Positions 34,864 to 44,340 are shown, counted from the stretch's first letter. The stretch is 64,000 nucleotides of DNA from Rhizobium sp. NXC14 (GCF_002117485.1 NZ_CP021030.1:2731001-2795000); one strand, 5' to 3'. The notes: generated by a model not told the origin, from the sequence alone. Numbers and translations: made by a program.

Positions 34864-35898
34864 ATGGATGATCTGAACTTCGGCAAGCGTAACAAGCGCG
34901 GCGATTGGGCGCCGAACCAGCCGGTCGAAACCGCGCCGCTTTTCGTCTTCCCCCCGCAACTGACGGCTATCCTGAAATGGCTGCCGCACTACTTCCTTCC
35001 CTGGAATCTCATTTTTGCGGTGTCTGCAATCGCCTATTGGGGCTGGATCATTCCCCCGGCCGCGACGATGCAGATGCTGAGCCTCGGCTGGATCGCCTGG
35101 CTGTACGCCGTGAATGCGATCTGCGTGTTCCTGTTCTATGGCGCCTTCGAACTGCATCTCTATGTTCTGAAGCGGCAGGAAAACCGCTTCAAGTACAATG
35201 GCAAGTTTCCCGCCGACCAGAAAAACAACGCCTTCTGGTTCCAAAGCCAGAACCTCGACAATATTCTGCGCACCTTCCTGTCTGGCGTCGTGATCTGGAC
35301 CACCATCGAGGCTGGTATGCTCTGGGCCTATGCCAACGGCTATGCGCCGTGGCTCGGCTTTGCCGAAAACCCCTGGATGCTGGCGCTCGTCGCGCTCGTG
35401 GTTCCGATCATTCACGAGTTCCACTTCTTCTGCATTCACAGGCTCATCCACACACCCTTTCTCTATAAATGGGTGCATTCGGTCCACCACAATTCGGTCA
35501 ACCCTTCGCCCTGGTCATCACTGTCGATGCATCCGGTCGAGCATCTGCTCTATCTGGGAACGGCGTTTTACCACCTGATCCTGCCCTCCAATCCGGTCAT
35601 CATGCTCTATCAGTTGCACTATGCCGGCTTTGGGGCAATTCCCGGCCATGTCGGCTTCGACAAGGTCGAGATCGGCAGGGAGACGCTAGTCGATAGTCAC
35701 GCCTATGCGCATTACCTCCACCACAAATATTTCGAGGTGAATTACGGCGACGCCCTGATCCCGCTCGATAAGTGGTTCGGCACCTGGCACGACGGCTCGC
35801 CCGAAGGCGAAGCGCAGATGCAGGAACGCTACCGCAGACGAAAGGAAAGGCTTCAAGCCCGCAAGGCTCGCCTCGAAACGGAAGGAGCCGCCGAATGA
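34864..35898 (+). CDS. Membrane di-iron hydroxylase (fatty acid hydroxylase/sterol desaturase superfamily)
   Basis: The ATG at 34864 has GGAGGAGA upstream. The 344-residue protein has about five membrane helices. The His clusters of the superfamily are HEFHFFCIHR, HSVHHNSVNP and HYLHHKYFEVNYG (an NxxxH-type set with eight His), which bind two irons. The C-terminus is a charged helix (RRRKERLQARKARLE). The enzyme would insert oxygen into a substrate at the membrane. The next genes encode a matching Rieske ferredoxin and reductase, so electrons come from NAD(P)H through them. Confidence 0.9.
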   Translation: MDDLNFGKRNKRGDWAPNQPVETAPLFVFPPQLTAILKWLPHYFLPWNLIFAVSAIAYWGWIIPPAATMQMLSLGWIAWLYAVNAICVFLFYGAFELHLYVLKRQENRFKYNGKFPADQKNNAFWFQSQNLDNILRTFLSGVVIWTTIEAGMLWAYANGYAPWLGFAENPWMLALVALVVPIIHEFHFFCIHRLIHTPFLYKWVHSVHHNSVNPSPWSSLSMHPVEHLLYLGTAFYHLILPSNPVIMLYQLHYAGFGAIPGHVGFDKVEIGRETLVDSHAYAHYLHHKYFEVNYGDALIPLDKWFGTWHDGSPEGEAQMQERYRRRKERLQARKARLETEGAAE

Positions 35899-36206
35899 CC
35901 TGGGTTTCAGCGGGCAGACTTGAGGACATCGAACAGGAAGGCGCCATCCGTTTCGATCATGGCGGACGCACCTACGCGATTTACCGGGGCCCGGATGACA
36001 GCGTCTACTGCACGGCCGGGCTCTGCACACACGAGGCGATCCACCTCGCCGACGGACTGGTCATGGATTTCGAGGTGGAATGTCCGAAGCATTCCGGCGC
36101 TTTCGATTACCGAGCAGGTGAAGCGCTGAGGCTGCCGGCGTGCGAGAACCTGAAGACCTATCCGGCGGAGGTCGTCGACGGAGAGGTGCGCGTGGCCCTC
36201 GGTTAA
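35895..36206 (+). CDS. Rieske [2Fe-2S] ferredoxin
   Basis: The 103-residue protein has the Rieske ligands CTH (near residue 43) and CPKH (near residue 63), the spacing of soluble Rieske ferredoxins. Its start overlaps the stop of the hydroxylase gene (ATGA), so translation is coupled. It should carry electrons from the FAD reductase encoded next to the membrane hydroxylase. Confidence 0.93.
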   Translation: MTWVSAGRLEDIEQEGAIRFDHGGRTYAIYRGPDDSVYCTAGLCTHEAIHLADGLVMDFEVECPKHSGAFDYRAGEALRLPACENLKTYPAEVVDGEVRVALG

Positions 36207-36307
36207 GTGGCCAAAGAACCTGGCGGAATCCGCCAACAAGAACTGATCCTCCCCGGCCGGCGTCTCCTCCTCACCAGCGCCGGCTGCTCTTTCTACTGGA
36301 GAATGCA

Positions 36308-37513
36308 ATGGACGGTATCGTCATCATCGGTGCAGGCGAGTCCGGAACCCGGGCAGCTTTCGCCCTGCGCGAAGCGGGCTATTCCGGAGCCGTCACGCTG
36401 GTCGGAGCCGAGCCTCATATGCCTTATGAACGGCCACCTCTGTCGAAAACTCCCGATGGCATGGTGCGGATGAAACTGATCTGCCCGAAAGAAGCGCTGG
36501 AGGTGGCCGGTATCACCTATCTCAAGGGCTGCTCGGTCTCCAAGCTGGATCCCGCCGCCGCGACCGTAAGCTTGAGCGACGGTCAGCTATTGGGTTACGA
36601 AAAGCTGCTGCTGACCACCGGCGCACGGCCGAGGCGGCTTGCATGCGCGGGCGCGGAACGTGCGCTCGATTTTCGCACCCACGCCGACGCCGAAGCGATC
36701 TTCTCCAATGTCGCGCCCGGCCGACGCGTCGCGATCATCGGCGCGGGTCTGATCGGGATGGAACTCGCATCCGTCCTTCGCGCAAAGGACGTTACGGTCG
36801 ATGTGATCGAGGCCGCGCCGAAACCTTTGGGCCGCGCCGTCCCTGCCCGCTTTGCCGACAAGCTGCATGCCCGACATGTCGCCGAAGGTGTGCGCTTCCA
36901 CTTTGACCGCAGCGTTGCGGAAATCGGCGACGACGCTGTCGTCTTGAGCGATGGCACCATCCTGCCCGCTGATTTCGTCGTCAGTGCCATCGGGGTCCAG
37001 CCTGAAATAACCTTGGCGGAAGCATCGGGGCTGGCCACGGGCAACGGCATTCTGACGGACGCATGTCTTCGCACCAGCGCGCCCAACATATTTGCCGCAG
37101 GCGATTGCGCCGCGGTGGCTCAACCCGGCGGAGGACATATCCGCTATGAAAGCTGGCGCAATGCCAGAACGCAGGCCGAGACCGCAGCACGGAACATGGC
37201 CGGCGCCGCCGAGACTTTCGCCGCCATTCCCTGGTTCTGGTCCGACCAGTACGATCTCGGCCTCCAGGTGGCGGGGCAGCCGCTGCCCGCGCATCAGAGC
37301 GTCCGGCGATCGGCGCCAGAGGGAGAGCTCGAATTCTATCTCGATGACGGGCGTTTGGTGGCCGCCGCGGGTCTTGGCATCGGCAACGGCCTGGCCAAGC
37401 ATATCAAGCTTGCTGAAATGCTGATTGCCGCATCTATCTGTCCCGAGCCTGTGGCATTGGCCGATCCGGGCGTGAACCTCAAGACCCTTCTGAAAAGCGC
37501 GCGGGCCGCATGA
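36308..37513 (+). CDS. FAD-dependent ferredoxin reductase (BphA4/rubredoxin-reductase type)
   Basis: The start at 36308 (MDGIVIIGAGESGTRAAF) has TGGAGAA upstream. The 401-residue protein has the FAD motif GAGESG, the NAD(P) motif VAIIGAGLIGMELASVL (near residue 145) and the second FAD segment TSAPNIFAAGDCA. It ends with the C-terminal reductase domain (PWFWSDQYDLGLQVAG), which is typical of the oxygenase-coupled family. It completes a three-component oxygenase with the two preceding genes. Confidence 0.94.
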   Translation: MDGIVIIGAGESGTRAAFALREAGYSGAVTLVGAEPHMPYERPPLSKTPDGMVRMKLICPKEALEVAGITYLKGCSVSKLDPAAATVSLSDGQLLGYEKLLLTTGARPRRLACAGAERALDFRTHADAEAIFSNVAPGRRVAIIGAGLIGMELASVLRAKDVTVDVIEAAPKPLGRAVPARFADKLHARHVAEGVRFHFDRSVAEIGDDAVVLSDGTILPADFVVSAIGVQPEITLAEASGLATGNGILTDACLRTSAPNIFAAGDCAAVAQPGGGHIRYESWRNARTQAETAARNMAGAAETFAAIPWFWSDQYDLGLQVAGQPLPAHQSVRRSAPEGELEFYLDDGRLVAAAGLGIGNGLAKHIKLAEMLIAASICPEPVALADPGVNLKTLLKSARAA

Positions 37514-38343
37514 TGCAGAAGCTCCTGATCTTCCAGTCGCTCTGGGCCATGGAGCGCCGGCACACAGACGGGTTCGAGCCGAGCCTCGACGACAATATCG
37601 CTGCGATCTGCGCGGCGGGCTTCGACGGCATCAGTGCGCACTATACCAACCGCGACGATGTCATCCGCCTCAACAAGGCCATTCGGGGCACCGGCTTGAA
37701 GATCGAGGCGGTCTGCTTTCCCCGCAGCATCGAGGATTTGCGTCTGCCGCTGGAACTTGCCGCGGCCTTTCCGGTCAGCCACATCAACCTGCAGCCCGAT
37801 ATCCGCCCCCGCCGGATCGAGGATTGCCTGCCGATTCTCGATGGCTGGATGCGGCTCGCCGAAAATGCCGGTATTCCGGTATTCATCGAAACCCATCGCG
37901 ACAGGATGACGACGGACCTGTTCTTCACGCTCGATCTGCTCGATCGACGTCCCGATCTGCCGTTGCTGGCCGATCTGTCGCATTTCCTGGTCGGGCGCGA
38001 ATTCGCCTTTCCGGTCGATGAGGAAAATCACGCGCATATCAGGCGCATCCTGCAGAATGCCCATGCATTTCACGGCCGCGTCGCTTCACGCGAACAGGTG
38101 CAGATCGAAATCTCCTTTGCGCATCACCGGCCCTGGGTCGATCTCTTCCTGCAGTGGTGGGACTACGGCTTTCGCCATTGGCGATCACGCGCAGCCGATG
38201 ACGCCGAACTGGTCTTTACCTGCGAATTAGGCCCCAAACCCTATGCGATCACCGCCAGAGACGGCAACGACTCGACGGACAGATGGGCCGAGGCGCTGGC
38301 GCTGCGCCAGATGGTGCGCGAACTATGGGCTGCCATTGCCTGA
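37510..38343 (+). CDS. Sugar phosphate isomerase/epimerase-like TIM-barrel protein
   Basis: The 277-residue product overlaps the reductase stop by four bases. It has the xylose-isomerase-like TIM-barrel pattern with candidate metal ligands Glu in VFIETHRDR, Asp/His in LLADLSHFL, His in FHGRVASREQ and Glu in TCELGPKPY. Such proteins isomerise or epimerise sugars and inositols or act as hydrolases. Its place as the last gene of the operon suggests that the hydroxylated substrate is polyol- or sugar-like. Confidence 0.82.
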   Translation: MMQKLLIFQSLWAMERRHTDGFEPSLDDNIAAICAAGFDGISAHYTNRDDVIRLNKAIRGTGLKIEAVCFPRSIEDLRLPLELAAAFPVSHINLQPDIRPRRIEDCLPILDGWMRLAENAGIPVFIETHRDRMTTDLFFTLDLLDRRPDLPLLADLSHFLVGREFAFPVDEENHAHIRRILQNAHAFHGRVASREQVQIEISFAHHRPWVDLFLQWWDYGFRHWRSRAADDAELVFTCELGPKPYAITARDGNDSTDRWAEALALRQMVRELWAAIA

Positions 38344-38511
38344 GCCGCAGCGCACGAACAATCGCGCGGCAATTCGTTCTCTCGTCCCCCCGCCGCCACT
38401 CTGAGGTGGCGAATGACTCCGTCAAATCAGTGCAGGCGCGTCCACAGCCGTGAGTGCGTTGGCAAAGGTTGGGGATTGTTAATCAGAAATGCCTAATGTA
38501 TTTCTTAACGT

Positions 38512-38544
38512 GCACAAGTTGTGCGGTAGTTAAGTTGCTATAAT
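38512..38544 (+). promoter_or_regulatory. Candidate promoter/operator of the signalling operon
   Basis: A 13-bp palindrome GCACAAGTTGTGC (38512-38524) lies just before a TATAAT at 38539-38544 in an AT-rich stretch. The start codon of the GGDEF-EAL gene is about 38 bases further on. The palindrome would overlap the -35 region, as a repressor site would. Confidence 0.4.
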
Positions 38545-38581
38545 ATCTGGTAGGACATTTCAATCAGGGAGAGCCTCCGAC

Positions 38582-40231
38582 ATGCGGAAAATTCCTGCTG
38601 CCAGCTTGGCCCTCGAAAAAACGGAGACAATCGATTCGGGGGGCCCGGTCGACCGGCTTATGTTCTTTGATCGCGATTTCAATCCCGTTGAAAATTTGCT
38701 TGGCAATGCGCTGCCCACCTCCTTAAAACCAGCCGCCTCCTTCTGGGAGCATTTTCCGGAGCTGGACAAATCAGCAGTCATGCTGGCTTTCCGTTCACTG
38801 GGTGACAGCGCCCAGCCGTTGCGAATAACAGACGCACTCGGCGGATCACATGACCTGACGATCTATCGGATCGGTGATCTGTTTGCCGTGCTCCAATCCG
38901 AGGAGCAGGTTGACGACGAGCGCGCAACTCTTTTGCATCTCGCCACACATGATCCGCTGACTGGACTGCCGAACCGGCGCCAGTTCAGCGAGGACCTGAG
39001 CGCGCTGTTGCAGGAGACTGCAAGCTCGAATGAGACTCTTTCATTGATGCAACTCGACCTCGACGATTTCAAGCCCGTAAACGACACGCTCGGGCATGCG
39101 GCGGGCGACCAGCTTCTTCAATCGGCCGCAAGGCGTATCCAAGCCTGCCTCTCCAGCGATGACAGGGCCTATCGATTGGCTGGCGACGAATTCACGGTGA
39201 TCTCCCTTGGCGGAGGACATCCGGCCAAAGCGCACCTCCTGGCCGAAGATCTGGTTGCCGCGTTCAAAAAACCCTTCACGATAGACGGCATTGCGCTCTT
39301 TGTCGGCACCAGCATCGGCATATCCACCGCTCCGTCAGACGGCACGAGTCCGGAACAGCTGATGAAGGCTTCCGACCTCGCACTCTACGCCGCCAAGAAA
39401 GAGGGGCGTGGTCGGGCAAAAGCCTATGACCCAACAATGCTAGAATTGCTGGAGCAGCGAGAACTGCTGCGCCGCAGTCTGCGCATGGCACTCGACCAAC
39501 AGCAATTCTATGTCGAATACCAGCCGATTGCCGAGGGCGGCTGCATTGTCGGCTTCGAGGCGTTGCTGAGATGGCACCACCCCCTGCTTGGAAAAATTCC
39601 ACCGTCGGTATTCATTCCGATGGCCGAGGCAGACGGAATGATGCCGGATATCGGGGCGTGGGTGTTGGAGCAGTCATGTCGCGAGGCGATGAAATGGCCG
39701 GACAACTACCTCGTCGCCGTCAATGTGTCAGCGGCTGAATTCTTGACAAGCGGCCTGACCGACCGGATTTCCCAGACGCTGGACCTGGTCGGACTGCCGC
39801 CCGAGCGTCTGGAGCTCGAAATAACCGAGAGCGTGCTGCTCGAGCGGACCGTCAACAACATTGATACGCTCAACACGCTCAATGTGCTGGGCATACGAAT
39901 TTCGCTTGACGACTTCGGTACGGAATATTCCTCCCTGAGCTATCTCAAGACATTTCCCTTCGACACGATCAAGATCGACAAATACTTTATCACTGATCTC
40001 GAAACCGATCTGAAAAGCCAGGCAATCGTCCGTTGCATCGTGAACCTTGCACATGACCTCGACATGCAGGTGACAGCCGAGGGAGTTGAAATGCCGGGTC
40101 AGGCAGAATGGCTGCACAGCGTGGGCTGCGACCGGCTTCAGGGCTATCTGCTGAGCAGGCCGCTTCCCGTCGAGGCCATTGACGAATTCATCAAAGGGGC
40201 AGAAGCATTCAAAAACCACGCCCGACGATAG
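38582..40231 (+). CDS. GGDEF-EAL protein (c-di-GMP turnover)
   Basis: The 549-residue protein has an N-terminal domain (about 1-105) resembling a degenerate PAS. Its GGDEF domain (about 118-280) carries AGDEF at the active site near residue 200. Its EAL domain (about 300-540) has EALLRW near residue 324, plus VNVSAAEF, EITES and DDFGTEYSSL. AGDEF is a tolerated variant, so both activities are possible. No membrane helix is seen, so it is cytoplasmic. It is the first gene of a six-gene set whose other members form a partner-switching module, making it the probable output. Confidence 0.93.
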   Translation: MRKIPAASLALEKTETIDSGGPVDRLMFFDRDFNPVENLLGNALPTSLKPAASFWEHFPELDKSAVMLAFRSLGDSAQPLRITDALGGSHDLTIYRIGDLFAVLQSEEQVDDERATLLHLATHDPLTGLPNRRQFSEDLSALLQETASSNETLSLMQLDLDDFKPVNDTLGHAAGDQLLQSAARRIQACLSSDDRAYRLAGDEFTVISLGGGHPAKAHLLAEDLVAAFKKPFTIDGIALFVGTSIGISTAPSDGTSPEQLMKASDLALYAAKKEGRGRAKAYDPTMLELLEQRELLRRSLRMALDQQQFYVEYQPIAEGGCIVGFEALLRWHHPLLGKIPPSVFIPMAEADGMMPDIGAWVLEQSCREAMKWPDNYLVAVNVSAAEFLTSGLTDRISQTLDLVGLPPERLELEITESVLLERTVNNIDTLNTLNVLGIRISLDDFGTEYSSLSYLKTFPFDTIKIDKYFITDLETDLKSQAIVRCIVNLAHDLDMQVTAEGVEMPGQAEWLHSVGCDRLQGYLLSRPLPVEAIDEFIKGAEAFKNHARR

Positions 40232-40304
40232 TGCTCGAAACTTTTCGCCGTGCTTCTACATTGCGTGCAGATCCAACGCTCCTGACAGACGAACGGAGGA
40301 CATA

Positions 40305-40811
40305 TTGGAAGAGGAAGCATCCCGCTTCGACGACCACGCATTTGAGCCGATGGTATCACTGGAAATGAACATTGCGATGTTCAAATCTCAATGGCGGTTT
40401 TGCGACGAGATTACCGAATATCTCTCCGATATCCTCGGCCAGGGTCATAGCGATCCGGCTCGCTATTCCAACTTTCTTTCGGTCGCTGCCAACGAGCTCA
40501 TAGAACTTGCCTTCCGCGCGACAAACGAACGGGGAAAGATACGTTTCAGCCTCTCACGCAACGCGACGTTCAATCGGCTGAGAATTGCCTTTCCTTGTGA
40601 TGAGGAATTCCGCCGCAAACACATCAAGGTAGGATCAAGCGAAATAGAGCCTGGCCTCGACAACGGCTCCGGTCACCTTCTTACCAAGCCCAATGAGGCT
40701 TTGCTCGGTAATCTGGCGACAATATTAGGCGCCTCTATCCGCATCGAGAGAGACGGCGAGGACGGGATCGAAATCACTACCGATTTCCCCTCGGCCGAGG
40801 ATTTCCAATGA
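40305..40811 (+). CDS. Anti-sigma-kinase-like (slr1658/DUF6272-type HATPase) protein A
   Basis: A TTG at 40305 is chosen as start because CGGAGG lies 5-10 bases upstream; the longer frame runs into the preceding gene and is rejected. The 168-residue protein resembles the small HATPase-like kinases of bacterial partner switches: a helical N-terminus, a modified N-box NELIELAFRATNERG, and the core strands ending in ILGASIRIERDGEDGIEITTDFP. The usual Asn of the N-box (ELIENA) is replaced by Leu, so ATP binding may be lost. Its stop overlaps the next start (ATGA). Confidence 0.75.
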   Translation: MEEEASRFDDHAFEPMVSLEMNIAMFKSQWRFCDEITEYLSDILGQGHSDPARYSNFLSVAANELIELAFRATNERGKIRFSLSRNATFNRLRIAFPCDEEFRRKHIKVGSSEIEPGLDNGSGHLLTKPNEALLGNLATILGASIRIERDGEDGIEITTDFPSAEDFQ

Positions 40812-41980
40812 GCCTGCCTCCCCTGCCCTACACCGTGCGGTTTGATCCGACAAACCAGGAGCTCGTGTTGTCCGGCAAGATGCGACCCGAAAGCACCGCC
40901 GAGATTGCCGATGCCCTCGAACTGTTGCGGCAAAGTTTGGAAAGATACAGCGGCATCGTTTACCTCAATGTGAAACGCCTGACGCACATCAATATGACGG
41001 CCTTCGCCGCCCTCTCCGAGGTCGTAGCGGCAGGCTGCCGAACCAGGCCGGAACGGCAGATTAAGATCATTACGTCGAGCGTGATGGCGTGGTCTGCCTC
41101 GCTGTTCGAGACATTGACGACATCGCAACCAAACCTGTCGGTTGAAGTCTATGATTCAGCCTTTTATCCCGGGCAAAGCTTTGTCGAGGACGAGAGCTTC
41201 ATTCCCATTCTGCGCACGCAGACGAAAATGACATGGAGGCACGAACGCGAACTCTTACCACGCCACGGTCTGCGCAACGGTCAGGTCATGGCCGATATCT
41301 GTTGCGGCATTGGTGATTTTGCGGCTCTGGTTCAACGGGAATTCAACCCGACGCGCCTTGTCGCACTGGACCACTCCGTGCGCAGTCTCGACTATGCCCG
41401 CAAGGTCGCCGCCGAGTTCGGCATGGAAGGCATCGAGTACACCTATGGCGATGCATCACAGATGCTGCTTCGAGACAATCAATTCGATTTTGTAACCTGC
41501 CGGCACTCGCTACAGATTTTCGACCGCCCCGAGATGCTGCTGCGGGAGCTCTATCGCATCTGCAAGCCCGGCGGCCGTGTCTACATCACAAATGAAAAGA
41601 ATTCGCATTGTTTGGGCGAGCCGCATGCCGACTCGATAAGATGGACCTACGAGGAAGTGGCAAAATTGTTCAGACACTTCGACATGGATGTCGAGATGGG
41701 CCCGAAAAGCCGCCATCTCCTCCTCAATGCCGGCTTCGAGGACATCAAGGTCGACTGCTTCATGGTGACGAACCTTGACGGCGACCCCCAGGATTTCGCA
41801 GATATCATCGAAGCGTGGGAAAATGTCTATGCAGGCGAGATGGCGGTGCGCCGCGGCGACCCGCCGGATTTCATTCGCAGATTCCGGCAAGGATTCAAGG
41901 ATCACGTCTTTGCCGCTCTTCACCCTAAAGGTTATGCAGGCTGGCCGATCTGGGCAGCCTCTGGTCGAAAGCCGCTATAA
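40808..41980 (+). CDS. STAS-like domain fused to a SAM-dependent methyltransferase
   Basis: The 390-residue protein has an N-terminal domain (about 1-115) with STAS-type spacing. The helix-start segment VKRLTHINMTAFAALSEVV takes the place of the phosphorylatable DxxxxNSSG of anti-sigma antagonists. The rest is a class I methyltransferase with ADICCGIGDFAALVQ (near residue 160), VALDHS, FDFVTCRHSLQIF and a CKPGGRVYITNEK loop. Start and stop overlap the neighbouring genes (ATGA; TAATG), so it is translated with the kinase-like protein and the phosphatase. The methyl acceptor is unknown. Confidence 0.82.
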   Translation: MSLPPLPYTVRFDPTNQELVLSGKMRPESTAEIADALELLRQSLERYSGIVYLNVKRLTHINMTAFAALSEVVAAGCRTRPERQIKIITSSVMAWSASLFETLTTSQPNLSVEVYDSAFYPGQSFVEDESFIPILRTQTKMTWRHERELLPRHGLRNGQVMADICCGIGDFAALVQREFNPTRLVALDHSVRSLDYARKVAAEFGMEGIEYTYGDASQMLLRDNQFDFVTCRHSLQIFDRPEMLLRELYRICKPGGRVYITNEKNSHCLGEPHADSIRWTYEEVAKLFRHFDMDVEMGPKSRHLLLNAGFEDIKVDCFMVTNLDGDPQDFADIIEAWENVYAGEMAVRRGDPPDFIRRFRQGFKDHVFAALHPKGYAGWPIWAASGRKPL

Positions 41981-44337
41981 TGGATATGGGATCATCGAAA
42001 AGACCGGTTGGACTGAGCTCGTTTCGGGCGAAATTCATCCTGGTCGTCGGTGGAGCCGTTCTCTTCGACTTATTGGTCAGCGGCGGGCTGGCGCTTTGGA
42101 ATGTTCAGAGGCTGTCGCGTGACGCAACGCTGGAAGTCGGCCAGGGCCTGGAAGCCGCAAGCCAGGAATATATCCGCACCTATGCCGATTCGACCGCAGC
42201 CCAGGTGAACCTGCTCCTGCGGCAGGTTCACAACGACGTCGACACCTTGGCAGGCGTGCTGCAGGCGCAGATCGACAATCCCGTGCGCAATTCCGATGTC
42301 GGCGCCGCAATCGCCCGCACATCGCCGGACAGTGTCAGTCTGTCTTACGATGAGAAGGGGAAATGGTCGCAAAATGCCCCCGGCTCCGCTTCGGTCGTCA
42401 GCGTCTGGGGTTACCTGCTCGGTGAGGACCATCAGCCGAAACCCGAAATCAGACGCGATATAGAGACAAGCGCGGTTCTCGATCTCGTTGCGCCGAGCCT
42501 GCTACAGCACGGCGCTTCAAAGCTGCAGATGTATTACATCGGACCGAGGGAACGACCGATCTTCAGGACGGCGCCCTATACCGATCAGGCTCAGACCTTC
42601 GACCGCCTTTATCCCGGGCATAACGAGGCTGATTTCTGGAACTTCTTTTTTCCCGGCCTGTATGAGTCCTGGCAGGGATGGGCCAGGGACATGAAAACGC
42701 GACCCGTCGCGGACGATATCACGCAGACGGCTCCCTATACGGATGCCATTACCGGCAAGCTGATCGTCAGTTTCTTTCATCCGCTCTGGACCGCCGACCG
42801 CAAGGACGTCGCCGGGACAGCCGGCGCCGATATCACGCTCGACCAACTCGCCCAGACGGTTGAAAATGTGAAAGTGGCCCAGTCCGGCTTCGGCTTCCTG
42901 GCCATGTCCGACGGAAACGTGGTTGCGATCAACGGAACAGGCGAACAGACGCTCGGGCTGCGTTCTGCGAGCGGTGCGAGCGGAACCGGCGTGACCGGGC
43001 TGGAGCGTTCCTTGAAAGGAAGCGCCCAGCCTGCGATAGCGAAACTGGCTCTCGACCGGGAACAGGGCATTCAACATCTGCTGCTGCAGCGGGACGGTAA
43101 CGAGGTTCCCTATATCGTTATCGTCAAAAAACTGCCTGCGACGAATCTCTGGTCCAGCGGCCCGGTTCGGCAGGAGGCGATGTTGCTGGGAGTGGTTGTG
43201 CCGGAACGGGAAATCGACGCCTCGCTCTATGCCGCCCAGGCGAAAATTTCCGAAGCCACCAACCGGATCGTGATCTATCAGATCCTGGCGATCTTGATGT
43301 CGCTGCTGATTGTGACGATCGCTGTGTTTGCGGCTTCGAAACGCATAACGAGCGGGATCAGCGCACTTGCGGGGGCCGCTAAGCGCATTCAGGCCCAGGA
43401 CTATTCGGTCAGAGTGGCGATAACAAGCAAGGATGAGGTCGGTGCTGCCGGTGAAGCATTCAATCGGATGGCCGAACAGATCAGCTATCACACCGAAAAT
43501 CTCGAGCAACTCGTCGAAGAACGAACGGCCCAGATCGCAGATCAGAAGGAAGAGATCTCGGCGTTGAATGCACAGCTCCAGCGAGAAAATCGCCGTCTCG
43601 GAACAGAGGTGGCCGTCGCTGAAAGAATCCAGCTCATGGTTCTTCCGTTGCAACAGGAGCTGGAGGAATTTCAGGACATCGAGATCGCAGCCTATATGAG
43701 ACCTGCGGAAGAAGTCGGCGGCGACTATTACGACGTCTTGAAGAACGGAAAGCGGTTGAAGATCGGGATCGGCGACGTCACCGGTCACGGGCTCGAAAGC
43801 GGCGTGTTGATGCTGATGGTCCAGTCTGTCGCCCGCGCCCTTCAGGAGGCGGGGAACACCGACGCCGTCAAATTTCTGGCGGATCTAAACAGCGCCCTGT
43901 TCAAGAACTTAGTAAGGACGAGAATAGACAAGCATCTCACCCTGGCCTTTCTCGACTATGACGGCAAGGAGATGATCTTGTCCGGGCAGCACGAGGAAGT
44001 CGTCATCGTGCGGGCGAACGGTGAGATCCAACGCGTCGACACCATGGATCTCGGCATACCGATCGGCTTGGACGCCGATATTTCTGCATTCATCAAAACT
44101 CGTGAAATAACGTTCGAGAAAGGCGACCTGATCCTCCTGCATACCGACGGCGTAACGGAAGCAGCGAACGGCGCGGGGGAGATGTTTGGCATCGAACGTC
44201 TCTGCAGCGAAGCGCTTCGCTTGAAGGGGCAAAGCGCCGAGAAGGTCGTTTCCGGCATTGTCACGACACTGATGCACTTCATCGGATCGCAGAAGATCTA
44301 CGACGACATCACGCTTCTCGCAGTACGGCATAGGTGA
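41980..44337 (+). CDS. Cache-HAMP-SpoIIE-type PP2C serine phosphatase (membrane sensor)
   Basis: The 785-residue protein has a first membrane helix at residues about 17-40, a large periplasmic dCache sensor (about 45-420) and a second helix (about 433-455). A HAMP segment (about 456-508) and a coiled coil (about 508-550) link to a SpoIIE/RsbU-type PP2C domain (about 575-785). The metal Asp residues lie in EEVGGDYYDVL, IGDVTGHGLESG, LHTDGVTEAANG and YDDITLLAVR, all intact. It should sense an outside ligand and dephosphorylate the STAS-like partners encoded on either side. It resembles SiaA of Pseudomonas in layout. Confidence 0.93.
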   Translation: MDMGSSKRPVGLSSFRAKFILVVGGAVLFDLLVSGGLALWNVQRLSRDATLEVGQGLEAASQEYIRTYADSTAAQVNLLLRQVHNDVDTLAGVLQAQIDNPVRNSDVGAAIARTSPDSVSLSYDEKGKWSQNAPGSASVVSVWGYLLGEDHQPKPEIRRDIETSAVLDLVAPSLLQHGASKLQMYYIGPRERPIFRTAPYTDQAQTFDRLYPGHNEADFWNFFFPGLYESWQGWARDMKTRPVADDITQTAPYTDAITGKLIVSFFHPLWTADRKDVAGTAGADITLDQLAQTVENVKVAQSGFGFLAMSDGNVVAINGTGEQTLGLRSASGASGTGVTGLERSLKGSAQPAIAKLALDREQGIQHLLLQRDGNEVPYIVIVKKLPATNLWSSGPVRQEAMLLGVVVPEREIDASLYAAQAKISEATNRIVIYQILAILMSLLIVTIAVFAASKRITSGISALAGAAKRIQAQDYSVRVAITSKDEVGAAGEAFNRMAEQISYHTENLEQLVEERTAQIADQKEEISALNAQLQRENRRLGTEVAVAERIQLMVLPLQQELEEFQDIEIAAYMRPAEEVGGDYYDVLKNGKRLKIGIGDVTGHGLESGVLMLMVQSVARALQEAGNTDAVKFLADLNSALFKNLVRTRIDKHLTLAFLDYDGKEMILSGQHEEVVIVRANGEIQRVDTMDLGIPIGLDADISAFIKTREITFEKGDLILLHTDGVTEAANGAGEMFGIERLCSEALRLKGQSAEKVVSGIVTTLMHFIGSQKIYDDITLLAVRHR

Positions 44338-44340
44338 GAC

